64,000 nt of DNA from Enhygromyxa salina (GCF_002994615.1 NZ_PVNK01000025.1:1-64000), one strand, 5' to 3'; numbered from the stretch's first letter, positions 34,285 through 45,770 are shown. Numbers and translations are program-made. The notes: generated from the letters alone by a model not told the origin.

Positions 34285-35189
34285 GGCGGCGCGAGCGGGT
34301 CGGGGAGCTGGTCGAGGGCGGCGCTCGCGGTGGGGTGCGCCGCCTTGAGCTCGGCCAGCCAGCTCGAATCGTAGCGCTCGAGCACGTCGCGCAGGCCGTG
34401 CCAGCACGCGGGCAGCGAGCCATCGAGCTCGCGGCGTAGCCAAAAACCCGCGGCCATCGGCCCGGTCATGGTCGTGCCGTCCCTGCCGCCACCATAGGCG
34501 GGGATGCTGCCGCTGTAGTGCCCCTCGAGCCAGTTGATCCCGTCGGCGCCCCTCGATGTGTCGCGGAGGTAGGCGTCGGCCTCGGTCCTGAGCGTGCCCG
34601 GCTCGACCAGATAAAACAGGCTGTGGCCCATGACCCGGAAGAAGCGCTGAAACACGCGCTCATAGGCGAGCTGAACCGGGATCCCCTCGATGTACTGCTC
34701 GGGCGCGGGCAGCAGCTGGGTCCGGGCCCAGGAGATGATCTCGGGGTTGACCGCGTCGAAGGGCAGGGTCGAGCCGGCGACCGTGGCGGGCACGCCCGCG
34801 AGGGCCTCGATCGGGCGGTAGTCGGCGTAGTGGCCCGGCGGCTGGCCGCTGAGCTGGCCGGCGCACCCGTTGAGATCGCCGTAGTAGAGGATCCCGTTGA
34901 TCCCGGCCATCAGCATGCCATAGCTGCGGTCGTTGATCTCGAGCGGGGGCCCGTCGTGGGCGAACATGTACTCGTAGGGGCTCGAGAACCAGCACCCATA
35001 GAGTTCGGCGACCTCGGCCGAGATCGGCGAGAACAGCCGGCCGCCCTCGGTGTCGGGCTGCGACTCGACGAAGGTCTTGGCGTCAGTCCGCGCCGCCTCG
35101 CTGCCCGCGTCGAGTTCGGGCAGCGTGGCGGGCACCTTGTGGCACGACAGCGCCAGCAGCGGGGCCATTAAAACCAGGCGACGGGCCAT
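34281..35189 (-). CDS. Predicted lipoprotein of unknown function
   Basis: A 302-residue protein with a short lipoprotein signal (MARRLVLMAPLLALSC, lipobox ALSC). The mature part is mixed alpha/beta with many aromatic residues (YGCWFSSPYEYMFAHDG, FQRFFRVMGHSLFYLVEPG) and an internal Cys pair. No family recognised. It is 13 bp downstream of the DsbA-like gene and overlaps the dehydrogenase start by 4 bp. Confidence 0.7.
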   Translation of the reverse strand: MARRLVLMAPLLALSCHKVPATLPELDAGSEAARTDAKTFVESQPDTEGGRLFSPISAEVAELYGCWFSSPYEYMFAHDGPPLEINDRSYGMLMAGINGILYYGDLNGCAGQLSGQPPGHYADYRPIEALAGVPATVAGSTLPFDAVNPEIISWARTQLLPAPEQYIEGIPVQLAYERVFQRFFRVMGHSLFYLVEPGTLRTEADAYLRDTSRGADGINWLEGHYSGSIPAYGGGRDGTTMTGPMAAGFWLRRELDGSLPACWHGLRDVLERYDSSWLAELKAAHPTASAALDQLPDPLAPP

Positions 35190-35202
35190 GCCGAGCGGAC
35201 CT

Positions 35203-36234
35203 TCAGCTGCCGAGGGCCTTGTCGAGCTCGGCCGAGATGCTCGCGACGTCGGTCGCGTTTCCGGCCCGCGTGCCGTTGATGAACATCGTCGGCGTGCCGT
35301 CGACGAAGACCTCTTTGCCGAGCTCGAGCTCGGCGTCGACGGTCGCCTTGTAGGTGCCGTCGTCGAGGGCCTTGTTGAACGCGGCCATGTCGAGGCCGAC
35401 CTCCTTGGCGTACTTCTCGAGATCCGCGCGCTCGAGCGCCTTTTGGTTGGCGAACAGCTTGTCGTGGAACTCCCAGAACTTGCCCTGGGCCTGGGCCGCG
35501 AGCGAGGCCTGAGCGGCGAGGTGGGCCTGCTGGTGGAAGCTGAGCGGGAACTGCCGGAACACGAAGCGGACCCGGTCGCCGTACTTGGACTTGATCTCGT
35601 TGACCGCGTTGGCGGCGCGGCTGCAGTAGGGGCACTGGAAGTCGGAGAACTCGACGACCGTGACCTTCGCGTCTTCGGGCCCGAATGAGGGCACGTCGCC
35701 CTCGGTGAGCTTCGCGACCTTGTCGGCCGGGAGCGGCTTGTTCTTGGCCTCCATGCGCTGGAGCTCGGCGAGGGTCTTGTCGTAGCCGGCGGTCATCGCC
35801 ACGCACTTCTCGCTCGGCATGTTCGGCGTCTGGGCCTTGACCATCGCGCAGGTCTTGGTCTCGGGCCCGAGGTCCTTGCACAGGCGCTCACTGAGCTCGG
35901 CGCAGACCTGGCCTTGGGCGGCCAACTGCTGCTTCGTGTACTCGATGTCGGTCAGGCCGACGGCGCAGGCCTTGGGCGACAGCAAGGTCAGGGCGGTCTT
36001 GACCGACGTGCAGGCCTGGGTCTCGGCCCCGGCCTCTTCGCAGATCTTGTTTGCGAGGTTGGTGCAGGACTCGGCGTCGCCTTCGGGCGTCGCGGTCGCG
36101 GTTGCAGCCCCGGCCTCGGCTGCGCCAGCTTCGGCGTCCTTGGCGGCCGGCGCAGCTCCGGGAGGGGCGTCGCAGCCGAGCAGCGAGAGCGTGGCCACGA
36201 GGGGCAGGAGCACGAAGAACGCGTTGCGTTTCAT
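35203..36234 (-). CDS. DsbA-like thioredoxin-fold lipoprotein
   Basis: A 343-residue exported protein with lipobox LLGC (residues 18-21). An N-terminal region (about 50-170) with several Cys pairs (SCTNLANKICEEAG, CAELSERLCKDLG) precedes a DsbA/BdbD-type thioredoxin domain (about 190-343). The domain has active site FSDFQCPYCSR, helical insert FRQFPLSFHQQAHLAAQAS and cis-Pro loop VDGTPTMFINGTRAG. Likely a periplasmic or surface dithiol oxidase or isomerase serving the many Cys-rich exported proteins. The two extra Cys-rich helical repeats before the domain are unusual. A perfect TTGACA promoter ends six bases before the ATG. Confidence 0.9.
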   Translation of the reverse strand: MKRNAFFVLLPLVATLSLLGCDAPPGAAPAAKDAEAGAAEAGAATATATPEGDAESCTNLANKICEEAGAETQACTSVKTALTLLSPKACAVGLTDIEYTKQQLAAQGQVCAELSERLCKDLGPETKTCAMVKAQTPNMPSEKCVAMTAGYDKTLAELQRMEAKNKPLPADKVAKLTEGDVPSFGPEDAKVTVVEFSDFQCPYCSRAANAVNEIKSKYGDRVRFVFRQFPLSFHQQAHLAAQASLAAQAQGKFWEFHDKLFANQKALERADLEKYAKEVGLDMAAFNKALDDGTYKATVDAELELGKEVFVDGTPTMFINGTRAGNATDVASISAELDKALGS

Positions 36235-36240
36235 CGCCGC

Positions 36241-36269
36241 ACAGTCTGTCGGTGTCGCCCGCGTGTCAA
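36241..36269 (-). promoter_or_regulatory. Promoter of the DsbA-like gene, probably leaderless
   Basis: On the minus strand, TTGACA (36269-36264), a 17-bp spacer and GACTGT (36246-36241) are followed by six bases and then ATG. There is no Shine-Dalgarno site between them. Confidence 0.6.
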
Positions 36270-36298
36270 TCGGACCGCCTGAGACCCCACAGACGGCG

Positions 36299-37339
36299 TC
36301 ATAGGGGTGTTTCGATGCGCCAGGTGACGCGCTCGCCAGCACGCAGCGGGACCAGGAGCTCGTCGCCGAAGGCCAGCGTGTCGGGCACCTCCCACGGATC
36401 ACGGACCAGCGTGATCGTCTTGACGTTGCGCGCCAGGCCATAAAAATCGGGGCCGTGGTGGCTGGCGAAGCCCTCGAGTCGGTCGAGGGCGCCGGCCTCG
36501 TCGAAGACCTCGGCGTAGAGCTCGAGCGCGGCGTGGGCCGTGTAGATGCCCGCGCAGCCGCAGACGCTGTACTTGGCCGAGACCGGGTGCGGCGCGCTGT
36601 CGGTCCCGAGGAAGAACTTGGCCGAGCCCGAGGTCGCGGCCTCGACCAGAGCCAGGCGATGGCGCTCGCGTTTGAGGATCGGGAGGCAGTAGTAGTCGGG
36701 TCGGATGCCGCCGCGAAACATGGCGTTGCGGTTGAGCAGCAGGTGGTGGGCGGTGATCGTCGCGGCCGTATTTGGCCCGGCCTCGCGGACCCAGGTGACC
36801 GCGTCGTCGGTCGTGATGTGCTCGAGCACGATCCGCAGCTGCGGGTGGCGAGCTCGCAGCCGCGTCAGGGGTCCGGCGATGAACCGGGCCTCGCGATCGA
36901 AGACGTCGTCGCTCGGGTCGGTGCTCTCGCCGTGGACCAGCAGCGGGATCGCGTGGGCGGCCATGGCCTCGAACACGGGCGCGAGCGGGTCGAGGCCGGT
37001 GACGCCGGCCTCGGAGTTGGTCGTGGCTCCCGCGGGGTAGAGCTTGACCGCGACGAGCTCGGGGGTCGCGGCCACACGCTCGATCTCGGCTGCGCTGGTG
37101 GTCTCGGTCAGGTACAGGGTCATCAGCGGCTCGAAGCTCGAGCTCACCGGGCGCGCGGCCAGGATCCGCTCGCGGTAGGCCAGGGCATCGGCGACGGTCG
37201 TGACCGGCGGGCGCAGGTTGGGCATCACGACCGCCCGAGCGAAGCGCGCGGCGCTGGCGGCCACGACCGAGGCCAGGCGGGCGCCGTCTCGCAGGTGGAG
37301 GTGCCAGTCGTCGGGTCGCGCGATCGTGAGTCGGTCCAC
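36299..37339 (-). CDS. pyrC: Dihydroorotase
   Basis: A 346-residue zinc enzyme of pyrimidine synthesis that cyclises N-carbamoyl-L-aspartate to dihydroorotate. It matches the E. coli PyrC (type II) group in length and motifs: metal ligands in DDWHLHLRDG (about 10-19), MPNLRPPV, the carboxylated Lys in VAVKLYPAGATTNS (about 98), HGE near 136, LEHITTDDAV near 172, HHLLLNRN near 196, and FFLGTDSAPHP near 244 with the last Asp ligand. GTG start at 37339. Stands alone, divergent from the kinase-TPR gene. Confidence 0.95.
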   Translation of the reverse strand: MDRLTIARPDDWHLHLRDGARLASVVAASAARFARAVVMPNLRPPVTTVADALAYRERILAARPVSSSFEPLMTLYLTETTSAAEIERVAATPELVAVKLYPAGATTNSEAGVTGLDPLAPVFEAMAAHAIPLLVHGESTDPSDDVFDREARFIAGPLTRLRARHPQLRIVLEHITTDDAVTWVREAGPNTAATITAHHLLLNRNAMFRGGIRPDYYCLPILKRERHRLALVEAATSGSAKFFLGTDSAPHPVSAKYSVCGCAGIYTAHAALELYAEVFDEAGALDRLEGFASHHGPDFYGLARNVKTITLVRDPWEVPDTLAFGDELLVPLRAGERVTWRIETPL

Positions 37340-37453
37340 GGGGCCTTGTACCCGGGCCGCGTAAAAAAAATCTACCCGATCACTCGCCAGCGGTGACTAT
37401 CCTTGCCGTCTCCTGATTCGGGCCTTCGTGCGTAGCGAGGGCCCGCGAACGAT

Positions 37454-40453
<3,000 letters not shown>

Positions 40454-40494
40454 ACGTTCTGTAAACCCGATACTTCACGCACCGGAGACCTACC

Positions 40495-40866
40495 ATGTCT
40501 GCACCCCTCACGAATCAAGATCCGATCTCGCTCACTGCCCAAGACACCGCCGTCGGCCCGCGCCTGTTCCTGCGCACCGACCAACTCGGCACCACCCTCG
40601 ACGATATCTTCGACGAAAACACGATCCTGACCAACGTGCCCATCACGATATCCAACGAGGCCGGGTACACCGTCGACATCTCCTTTGACAGCGGCAGCGC
40701 GACGCCGGTCGCTGACGAGGGCTCCATCACCCACACTTTGGGTATGCCGAGCGCGGGCGCGTGCAACTCCGTAAACATTACGATGTGGTCCGCGGGCACG
40801 CGGCACCACGACCCGATCATTCGTATCAAGCGCAAAGTGGGCAGCGTGACGCCGACCTGTAGCTAG
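40495..40866 (+). CDS. DDIFDEN-motif protein, no signal peptide (paralogue 1)
   Basis: A 123-residue protein of unknown function. It has no signal peptide or membrane helix. Recognisable blocks are LDDIFDENT (about 35-43), a beta-rich middle, GMPSAGACNS (about 83-92) and the C-terminal block PIIRIKRKVGSVTPTCS. All of these recur in the secreted 162-residue protein encoded 390 bp downstream. Composition is beta-rich and a small beta-sandwich is plausible. ATG at 40495 with GGAG nine bases upstream. It directly follows the kinase-TPR gene, so it could be a substrate or partner, but only position suggests that. Confidence 0.72.
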   Translation: MSAPLTNQDPISLTAQDTAVGPRLFLRTDQLGTTLDDIFDENTILTNVPITISNEAGYTVDISFDSGSATPVADEGSITHTLGMPSAGACNSVNITMWSAGTRHHDPIIRIKRKVGSVTPTCS

Positions 40867-41222
40867 CCCTGAATCAAGCGCTGCGCGCTCGACTCAGGCC
40901 TTCTCGTCTTCAAGGGGCCTTTCAAAAGGCCCCTCGCTGCGGCGGCGAAGCCCCCGCAGCTGACCCCCAAACGCTCGCCTCGCGGCTCGTGCTAGCCTTA
41001 AATCATTCAGCTTTTTGAATCCAGCGCTTGATTTGGGGCTAGCAGCCCGGGGAGCAATGCCTCGCGCCGCCTCGCTTGGCCTTTTCGCCGAGGGCTTTGT
41101 CGCCAAAACTTGCAGTACGCCCGGTACAGCGGCGTTTTGGCTTCGCGCCCTCGACGAGAGCTCCGGCGCGAGGCAATAATTCCCATACCTGTTGCTATGC
41201 CGCAAACAGTCCACTCGGCCAG
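40867..41222. repeat. Intergenic repeats, including a right-truncated CTAG element at 41039-41175
   Basis: 41039-41175 is a minus-orientation copy of the 166-bp palindromic element, starting CTAGCAGCCCGGGG and running through GCCAAAACTTGCAGTACGCC, but it stops near GCGAGGCAA without the terminal CTAG. Upstream, GGGGCCTT (40914) pairs with AAGGCCCC (40926-40933) and may terminate the upstream transcript. The block CTCGACTCAGGCC...GGGGCCTTTCAA at about 40888-40925 recurs at about 47237-47276. No gene seen. Confidence 0.8.
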
Positions 41223-41251
41223 TTGTGACGATTCTGGGCGGGGTGTATAAG
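41223..41251 (+). promoter_or_regulatory. Promoter of the secreted DDIFDEN-motif gene
   Basis: TTGTGA (41223-41228), a 17-bp spacer, TATAAG (41246-41251), then only five bases to the ATG at 41257. This is a good sigma-70 match, and the very short distance suggests a leaderless or near-leaderless mRNA. Confidence 0.6.
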
Positions 41252-41256
41252 GGCAC

Positions 41257-41745
41257 ATGCAACAAAGCAAATTGTCAAAATCTCTCCGTGTCATCGGTAT
41301 GGGTCTGGCGTTCCTTCTCGGAGCAGCCACGGCAGCTCAGGCCGATGATGTCGGCGCGGTCAACAGTCGATTCTCTGCCGCAGATACGACTTACTACGAT
41401 GATAGTACGCTGACACTCCAGGCCAAGATCGAAGGAACCAACGTCGTCCTCGTTGAAGGAGACTCCATTGATGACATTTTCGACGAGAACACCCGAGTCA
41501 CACAGGTCGTGGTCACGATCGAGGCACCGAGGACCGGAGAGTCGATCGTGGTCACGGCGCTCAGCGGCCCGACCTGGACCGAGCAGGCCGACGACAGCTG
41601 GCAAGCAACGTTCGCAATGCCCGACGCCGGGGAGTGCACGACCGGGAGCTTCGGCCTGGCAGAGGCCGGCGGAGCGATGTACGACCCGATCGTTCGTCTC
41701 AAGCGCAAGATCGGCGGCGTGACGCCGACCTGCAGCGGCGCATGA
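41257..41745 (+). CDS. Secreted DDIFDEN-motif protein (paralogue 2)
   Basis: A 162-residue exported protein of unknown function. Signal peptide 1-29 (LRVIGMGLAFLLGAATAAQA, cleavage before DD). The mature part contains IDDIFDENTRVTQVVVTIE, FAMPDAGECTTG and the ending PIVRLKRKIGGVTPTCSGA, aligning block by block with the protein at 40495. Two Cys, one in AGEC and one near the C-terminus, are conserved in both and could form a disulfide. One paralogue carries a signal peptide and the other does not, which is unusual for a recent duplication. Convergent with the sigma factor gene 45 bp away. Confidence 0.75.
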   Translation: MQQSKLSKSLRVIGMGLAFLLGAATAAQADDVGAVNSRFSAADTTYYDDSTLTLQAKIEGTNVVLVEGDSIDDIFDENTRVTQVVVTIEAPRTGESIVVTALSGPTWTEQADDSWQATFAMPDAGECTTGSFGLAEAGGAMYDPIVRLKRKIGGVTPTCSGA

Positions 41746-41790
41746 TCATCGACTCGCGACCGTGTTCACGCGGCGCCTCGGGCTCGACGC

Positions 41791-42393
41791 TCAGCCGACC
41801 TCTTTGTAGACGTCTCGCGCCCAGCGTTCGAGCCCGCCCCAGGTGCTCTCGAGCTCGTCGGCGTCGCTGGCCAGGGTCTCCATGTGGCGGCGCAGCAGCT
41901 CCTTGCCCCGGCGCAGGCGGTTGCGGACCGTGTGCTCCGACTGGTCGATGACCTCGCCGATGCCCTTGGCCGTCAGCCCCTCCCAGTAGTACAGCTCGAG
42001 GATCACCTGGTGCTCGAGCGGGATGTGGCGCAGCGCCTCGAGCAGCAGCTTTTGCTCGCGCACCTTCGCTATGATTGTGGACGGTCCGGGCTGGAGATCG
42101 TAGGCGCTGACCTCGGTGAACTCGAGACGATCGCGGCGGCGCCTACGGTAGTAGTTGCGCAGGATATTGTTAGCGATCGCGAACAAAAAGGTCCGAAAGC
42201 TGCTGTCGAGGCGGAAGCGGTCGCGGGCCTCGACGCAGGCCGTGAAGGTCTGCTGGACCAGATCCTCGAAGTCGTCGGATACTTTGTTGCGAAAAAATCG
42301 TGACACTGCGGCGAAGTGGCGATCGAAGAGGGTCGCGCCGGACCACTGGTCTCCCTCGCACCACGCAACGAACAGGTCGGCGTCGCTGGCCAC
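41791..42393 (-). CDS. ECF-type RNA polymerase sigma factor
   Basis: A 200-residue sigma-70 family factor. Region 2 (about 20-90) has DFEDLVQQTFTACVEA and FRTFLFAIANNILRNYYRRR. Region 4 (about 125-180) has IPLEHQVILELYYWEGLTAK followed by GIGEVIDQSEHTVRNRLRRG, a typical HTH. There is no obvious anti-sigma factor next to it. GTG start at 42393, 15 bp after the glycerate kinase stop, so the two are probably co-transcribed. A tail after region 4 (ESTWGGLERWARDVYKEVG) is short. Regulon unknown. Confidence 0.92.
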   Translation of the reverse strand: MASDADLFVAWCEGDQWSGATLFDRHFAAVSRFFRNKVSDDFEDLVQQTFTACVEARDRFRLDSSFRTFLFAIANNILRNYYRRRRRDRLEFTEVSAYDLQPGPSTIIAKVREQKLLLEALRHIPLEHQVILELYYWEGLTAKGIGEVIDQSEHTVRNRLRRGKELLRRHMETLASDADELESTWGGLERWARDVYKEVG

Positions 42394-42408
42394 GGGCGCA
42401 GGGTAGCA

Positions 42409-43884
42409 TCAGGGCTGGGGAGCGCACACCAGGAAGGCCAGATCGCACACGTTGGTGCCGGTCGGCCCGGTCCGGACGAGATCGTCGAGTTCGGCGAAAA
42501 TTCGGTGGCTATCGTGGGCTGCGAGGGCCTGTGCGATGTCGAGGCCGGCCGCGCGAGCGCGGGCCAAGGACTCGCCCGTGACCAGCGCTCCGGCGGCGTC
42601 GGTCGGGCCGTCCTCGCCGTCGGTCGCGAGGGTCAGCAGCGCGACCTCGGGGATGCCCGCGAGGCCCTCGATGGCCGCGAGGGCCAGCTCCTGGTTGCGG
42701 CCACCCGCGCCCGCGAGGGCTCCGGGGCCAAGCTCGACGGTCGTCTCGCCGCCCGTGACCAGGCACCAGGGCGAGGTGATCGGAAGATCGCCGGGGGTGT
42801 GGGCGAGCAGCTGCGCGAGGCGGCGGCCCTCGTCGGCCGCGAGCCCCCCGAGCGCGGGGAGCAAGACAATGCTGTCGAGGCCCTCGGCTCGGGCGCCGCG
42901 GCAGGCGGCCTCGCGCGCGTCGCCGTTGCGCGCGACGAGGACCTGGTGGACGCCTTGGGGCCGGCCCGAGGGGGTCGTGGGCCCGGCGGGGGAGGGCGGC
43001 GGCTGGAGCAGGGCCTGACGCAGGGGCTCGCGGAGGCCGAGCAGGCGCTCGCCGAGCTCGTCGAGCAGCTCGGCGTAGCCGGCCACTTGTGGCTGTGTCG
43101 TGTCTTGCGCGCGGGCCTGGGCCTCGACGCTGTCGCCGCCCGCAGAGTAGACCGTCGGCCCCGAGCCGACCAGCGCGAGCTCGTCACCGACGACGTCAGA
43201 GACGATCAAGCTCACGACCGTGGCCGGAGACATGAGCCGCGCGAGGCCGCCAGCTTTGAGCGCGTCGAAGCGTCGCCGGAGCTTGTTGATCGCCTGGATC
43301 GAGACGTCGCGGTGGAGCAGGTGCTCGGTCAGCTCGGCCCAGTCGGCGGCCGGGAGCGTCGGCTCGCTCAGCAGCGCCGACGCGCCGCCGGAGATCGGGC
43401 ACAGGACCAGGTCGCGCGGCCCGACCTCGGCCGCGCGGGCCCGGAGCTTCGCCGTGGCCGCGGCGGTCGCTGGACCGGGCACGGGATGGTCGCCCACGAG
43501 CAGCTCGACGGGCCCGATCCAGCCGCCCCCGGGCGGGCGGTGCTTGACGATCACGACCCCGCCCGCGATGCGCTCGCCGAAGCGCTCGACGAGGGCCTCG
43601 GCCATGGCCGCGCTCGCCTTGCCCGCGCCAAACACCCAGACCCGGCCGTACTCGGCCTCGCTCGGGGCCGCGGGATCGGCCGCGAGATCAAACACGAACT
43701 CGCCGACGACCGCGGCCTCGCCCCGGGGCTTGATCAGGCGATGGGTGCTGCGCAGGACACAGGCCCGGGGGTCGACGGCGGCGAGGGCCTCGGCGGCGAC
43801 GCGGGCGAGCGCGCGGCCGTGGGCCTCTCGGGTCAGGCAGGGGCTGCGCTGGAGCAGCCGCTCGGTCCATGCGGTGACGTCCAC
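42409..43884 (-). CDS. Glycerate 2-kinase (GckA/TtuD, MOFRL family)
   Basis: A 491-residue ATP-dependent kinase that makes 2-phosphoglycerate from D-glycerate. The N-terminal domain has VWVFGAGKASAAMAEAL, VGDHPVPG, CPISGGASALL and SLIVSDVVGDEL. The C-terminal MOFRL domain has CLVTGGETTVEL, GRNQELALAA, TLATDGEDGPTDAAGA and ends RTGPTGTNVCDLAFLV. It is longer than the usual ~420 because of a Pro-rich insert near residue 300 (QPPPSPAGPTTPSGRPQG). It links the glyoxylate/serine pathway to glycolysis and could work with the hydroxypyruvate-reductase-like enzyme at 33340. Upstream of the ECF sigma gene. Confidence 0.92.
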   Translation of the reverse strand: MDVTAWTERLLQRSPCLTREAHGRALARVAAEALAAVDPRACVLRSTHRLIKPRGEAAVVGEFVFDLAADPAAPSEAEYGRVWVFGAGKASAAMAEALVERFGERIAGGVVIVKHRPPGGGWIGPVELLVGDHPVPGPATAAATAKLRARAAEVGPRDLVLCPISGGASALLSEPTLPAADWAELTEHLLHRDVSIQAINKLRRRFDALKAGGLARLMSPATVVSLIVSDVVGDELALVGSGPTVYSAGGDSVEAQARAQDTTQPQVAGYAELLDELGERLLGLREPLRQALLQPPPSPAGPTTPSGRPQGVHQVLVARNGDAREAACRGARAEGLDSIVLLPALGGLAADEGRRLAQLLAHTPGDLPITSPWCLVTGGETTVELGPGALAGAGGRNQELALAAIEGLAGIPEVALLTLATDGEDGPTDAAGALVTGESLARARAAGLDIAQALAAHDSHRIFAELDDLVRTGPTGTNVCDLAFLVCAPQP

Positions 43885-43905
43885 GGGCTCACCTTCGCGG
43901 TTGAA

Positions 43906-44096
43906 GGGGGCCGCAGCCCCGAGTCTTGGAGACGATAGAGACAGTTCGAGTCGCAGCCCTCGTGTTCGATGCCGTCGCCGTCGTCACGCTCATAGGGGTA
44001 CCACGGGTCGTCGGGGGCGACGGATCTCGCGGCTTGGGGGCGGGTCTCGGACACTTGTCTCTTGCGTCCATGGGTCGCGCGGACCGCGGAAAATAT
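43906..44096 (-). pseudogene. Possible Cys-rich gene tail and a fragment of the 75-bp repeat
   Basis: On the minus strand a short frame includes DDPWYPYERDDGDGIEHEG followed by CDSNC, like the end of a myxobacterial DGDG/Cys-repeat protein. It then runs into a sequence (43937-43908) matching the left part of the 75-bp repeat at 561-785 (CGTCTCCAAGACTCG). There is no credible start. Together with the element at 44097, this accounts for the 411-bp gap before the GDGD lipoprotein. Confidence 0.35.
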
Positions 44097-44262
44097 CTAG
44101 CAGCCCGGGGTACAATGCCTCGCGCCGCCTCGCTTGGCCTTTTCGCCGAGGGCTTTGTCGCCAAAACTTGCAGTACGCCCGGTACAGCGGCGTTTTGGCT
44201 TCGCGCCCTCGGCGAAAATTCCGGCGCGAGGCGACACGATGCATTGCACCCCGGGCTGCTAG
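44097..44262 (-). repeat. CTAG-bounded palindromic element, full copy (166 bp)
   Basis: Begins CTAGCAGCCCGGGGTACAATG and ends GCATTGCACCCCGGGCTGCTAG in two overlapping halves; the centre is GCCAAAACTTGCAGTACGCC / GTACAGCGGCGTTTTGGC. The orientation is opposite to the copies at 16871, 47285 and 47447. It ends 33 bp before the GDGD lipoprotein start. Confidence 0.92.
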
Positions 44263-44295
44263 CTGGATCGAGTTGAGTCGAGTAAGACTGGCGCC

Positions 44296-44784
44296 ATGAA
44301 GCGGTTCAACTTGCTCTTGCTGGCCTTCGTTCTCGCCCCCGGGGCGGTGGTGACGGGGTGCTCGGACGACGGTGCCACCGGGACAGAGGAGGCGGGCGAC
44401 GGGGACGGCGACGCCGAGACTGGCGACGGCGACGGAGACGGCGATGCCGGAGACGGCGACGGCGACACCGGGGATGGTGACGGCGACAGCGGGGATGGCG
44501 ACGGCGACACCGGGGATGGTGACGGTGATACGGGCGACGGAGACGGCGACACCGGAGACGGCGACGGCGACACCGGAGACGGAGACGGCGACACCGGAGA
44601 CGGCGACAGCGGAGACGGAGACGGCGACACGGGCGGTCTCGGTGAAGGCGAGGTCTGCACCGACATGCAGGACGCCTGCGGCCCCGGCCTCGCGTGCTGT
44701 TACCCCTGTGGCGTCCCGGACTGCGACTTCGTGTGCACCCCCGAGGACCCCGACACCATGGAGTGCCCGCCGCCTCCGCCCTGA
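44296..44784 (+). CDS. Lipoprotein with GDGDGDTG repeats
   Basis: A 162-residue exported protein. Signal peptide with lipobox VTGC (residues 19-22). Residues ~34-115 are an almost pure GDGDGD(T/S/A) tract (DNA repeats at about 44396-44640, period 18 bp), giving a flexible, very acidic, probably Ca2+-binding linker. The last ~45 residues form a small Cys-rich module ([19 protein letters not shown], then CDFVC) ending in PPPPP. Such linkers are a hallmark of Nannocystaceae surface lipoproteins. Function unknown. ATG at 44296. Confidence 0.8.
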   Translation: MKRFNLLLLAFVLAPGAVVTGCSDDGATGTEEAGDGDGDAETGDGDGDGDAGDGDGDTGDGDGDSGDGDGDTGDGDGDTGDGDGDTGDGDGDTGDGDGDTGDGDSGDGDGDTGGLGEGEVCTDMQDACGPGLACCYPCGVPDCDFVCTPEDPDTMECPPPPP

Positions 44785-44786
44785 GC

Positions 44787-45686
44787 TCAGGCCTGGCGCC
44801 GCCCGATCGACTCGAGGTAGTCGCGGGCGAGGGCGTCGTTGGGGACCTTGGCCGGGTGAAAATCGGGCGCGAGGTAGGCCAAGAACGCGGCGGGCATCGT
44901 CGCGGCGACGCCGTCGTCGTCGCGGCGGATCTCGGCGTAGTCCCGGATCATGTCGCGCCAGGCGAGCTCGGGCTCCTGGCCCAGGAGCACGACGACGCCG
45001 TGGGTCCAAAAGCCGAGCAGGGCCAGAGTCGCCGCGACCAGGCCGGCGACGCGCAGGGCGTAGGAGCTGTCGACGACCTGCAGGACCTCGAAGGCGACGT
45101 CTTTGTGCTCGATCTCCTCGGCCGCGTGCCACAAGAGCAGCTCGGCCATGACCGGCGGCGCGAACTCGTCGAGGATCCGGACCGTCAGGGCGTGCTCGGC
45201 GAAGCAGGCCGTGAAGTGCTCGAGCGCCGCCGTGATCGACAGGCGCAGCTTCGGCGGCAAGGCGGGCGCGAGGAGCTCGTAGGCGACGCGGCGATAGGGG
45301 ACCAAGAAGGCGTCGATGTCGTAGCCGTGGCCCCGCATGATCTCGAACAGGCGCTCGTGCTCCCGGGCGTGCTGGCCCTCCTGGCCGTAGAAGCGCTTGA
45401 CCCGGTCGCGCAGGCCCGGGTCGTGGATCTGATCGAGGAAGTGGTTGACGCTGCGGACGAAGAAGCGCTCGCCGTCGGGGAAGACCAGGTTCAGCGAATT
45501 GGCGATCGCCGTGCCGACCACGCTGCCGCCGGCCCAGTGGCGCGGGATCTCGCCGCCCTCGAAGTCGAAGTCCATGCGTCGGACGATCGGCTCGCGGGCG
45601 GCCGGGGTCGCGGACGGCGACGACGATCCGGTGACCCGGGTACGCAGACGGTCGAGGAGCTCTCGAGCTTGGGCCTGGAGTTTCAT
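44787..45686 (-). CDS. Ferritin-fold metal-dependent hydrolase-like protein (PF10118 type)
   Basis: A 299-residue helical protein. Candidate metal ligands are spread over a four-helix bundle: GQEGQHAREHERLFE (EGQH, EHxR), ALEHFTACFAEH and HAAEEIEHKDVAFEVL (EExxH). This pattern matches the predicted metal-dependent hydrolase family COG3687. One or two hydrophobic helices (LRVAGLVAATLALLGFWTHG, about 205-228) may touch the membrane. ATG at 45686 is preferred over a GTG two codons upstream. Convergent with the GDGD lipoprotein and divergent from the TerB-like gene. The true reaction is not established for the family. Confidence 0.75.
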   Translation of the reverse strand: MKLQAQARELLDRLRTRVTGSSSPSATPAAREPIVRRMDFDFEGGEIPRHWAGGSVVGTAIANSLNLVFPDGERFFVRSVNHFLDQIHDPGLRDRVKRFYGQEGQHAREHERLFEIMRGHGYDIDAFLVPYRRVAYELLAPALPPKLRLSITAALEHFTACFAEHALTVRILDEFAPPVMAELLLWHAAEEIEHKDVAFEVLQVVDSSYALRVAGLVAATLALLGFWTHGVVVLLGQEPELAWRDMIRDYAEIRRDDDGVAATMPAAFLAYLAPDFHPAKVPNDALARDYLESIGRRQA

Positions 45687-45770
45687 GGTCACGCAGCGCG
45701 GGCTCGGCGCGGGGCCGGGCGAGGAGCCTCAATTCGGCTCACCCGAGCCTATCAAGCCCTCGCTCGTGTC

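Noticed and set aside
44396-44640. Non-coding minisatellite
   Set aside because: The 18-bp-period repeats are in frame within a lipoprotein with a clear signal peptide and a Cys-rich end; they encode the GDGDGD linker.
43990-45732. 580-codon minus-strand frame spanning the GDGD lipoprotein and a CTAG element
   Set aside because: It overlaps two better-supported genes and runs through the repeat, whose 162-bp period keeps frames open without coding.
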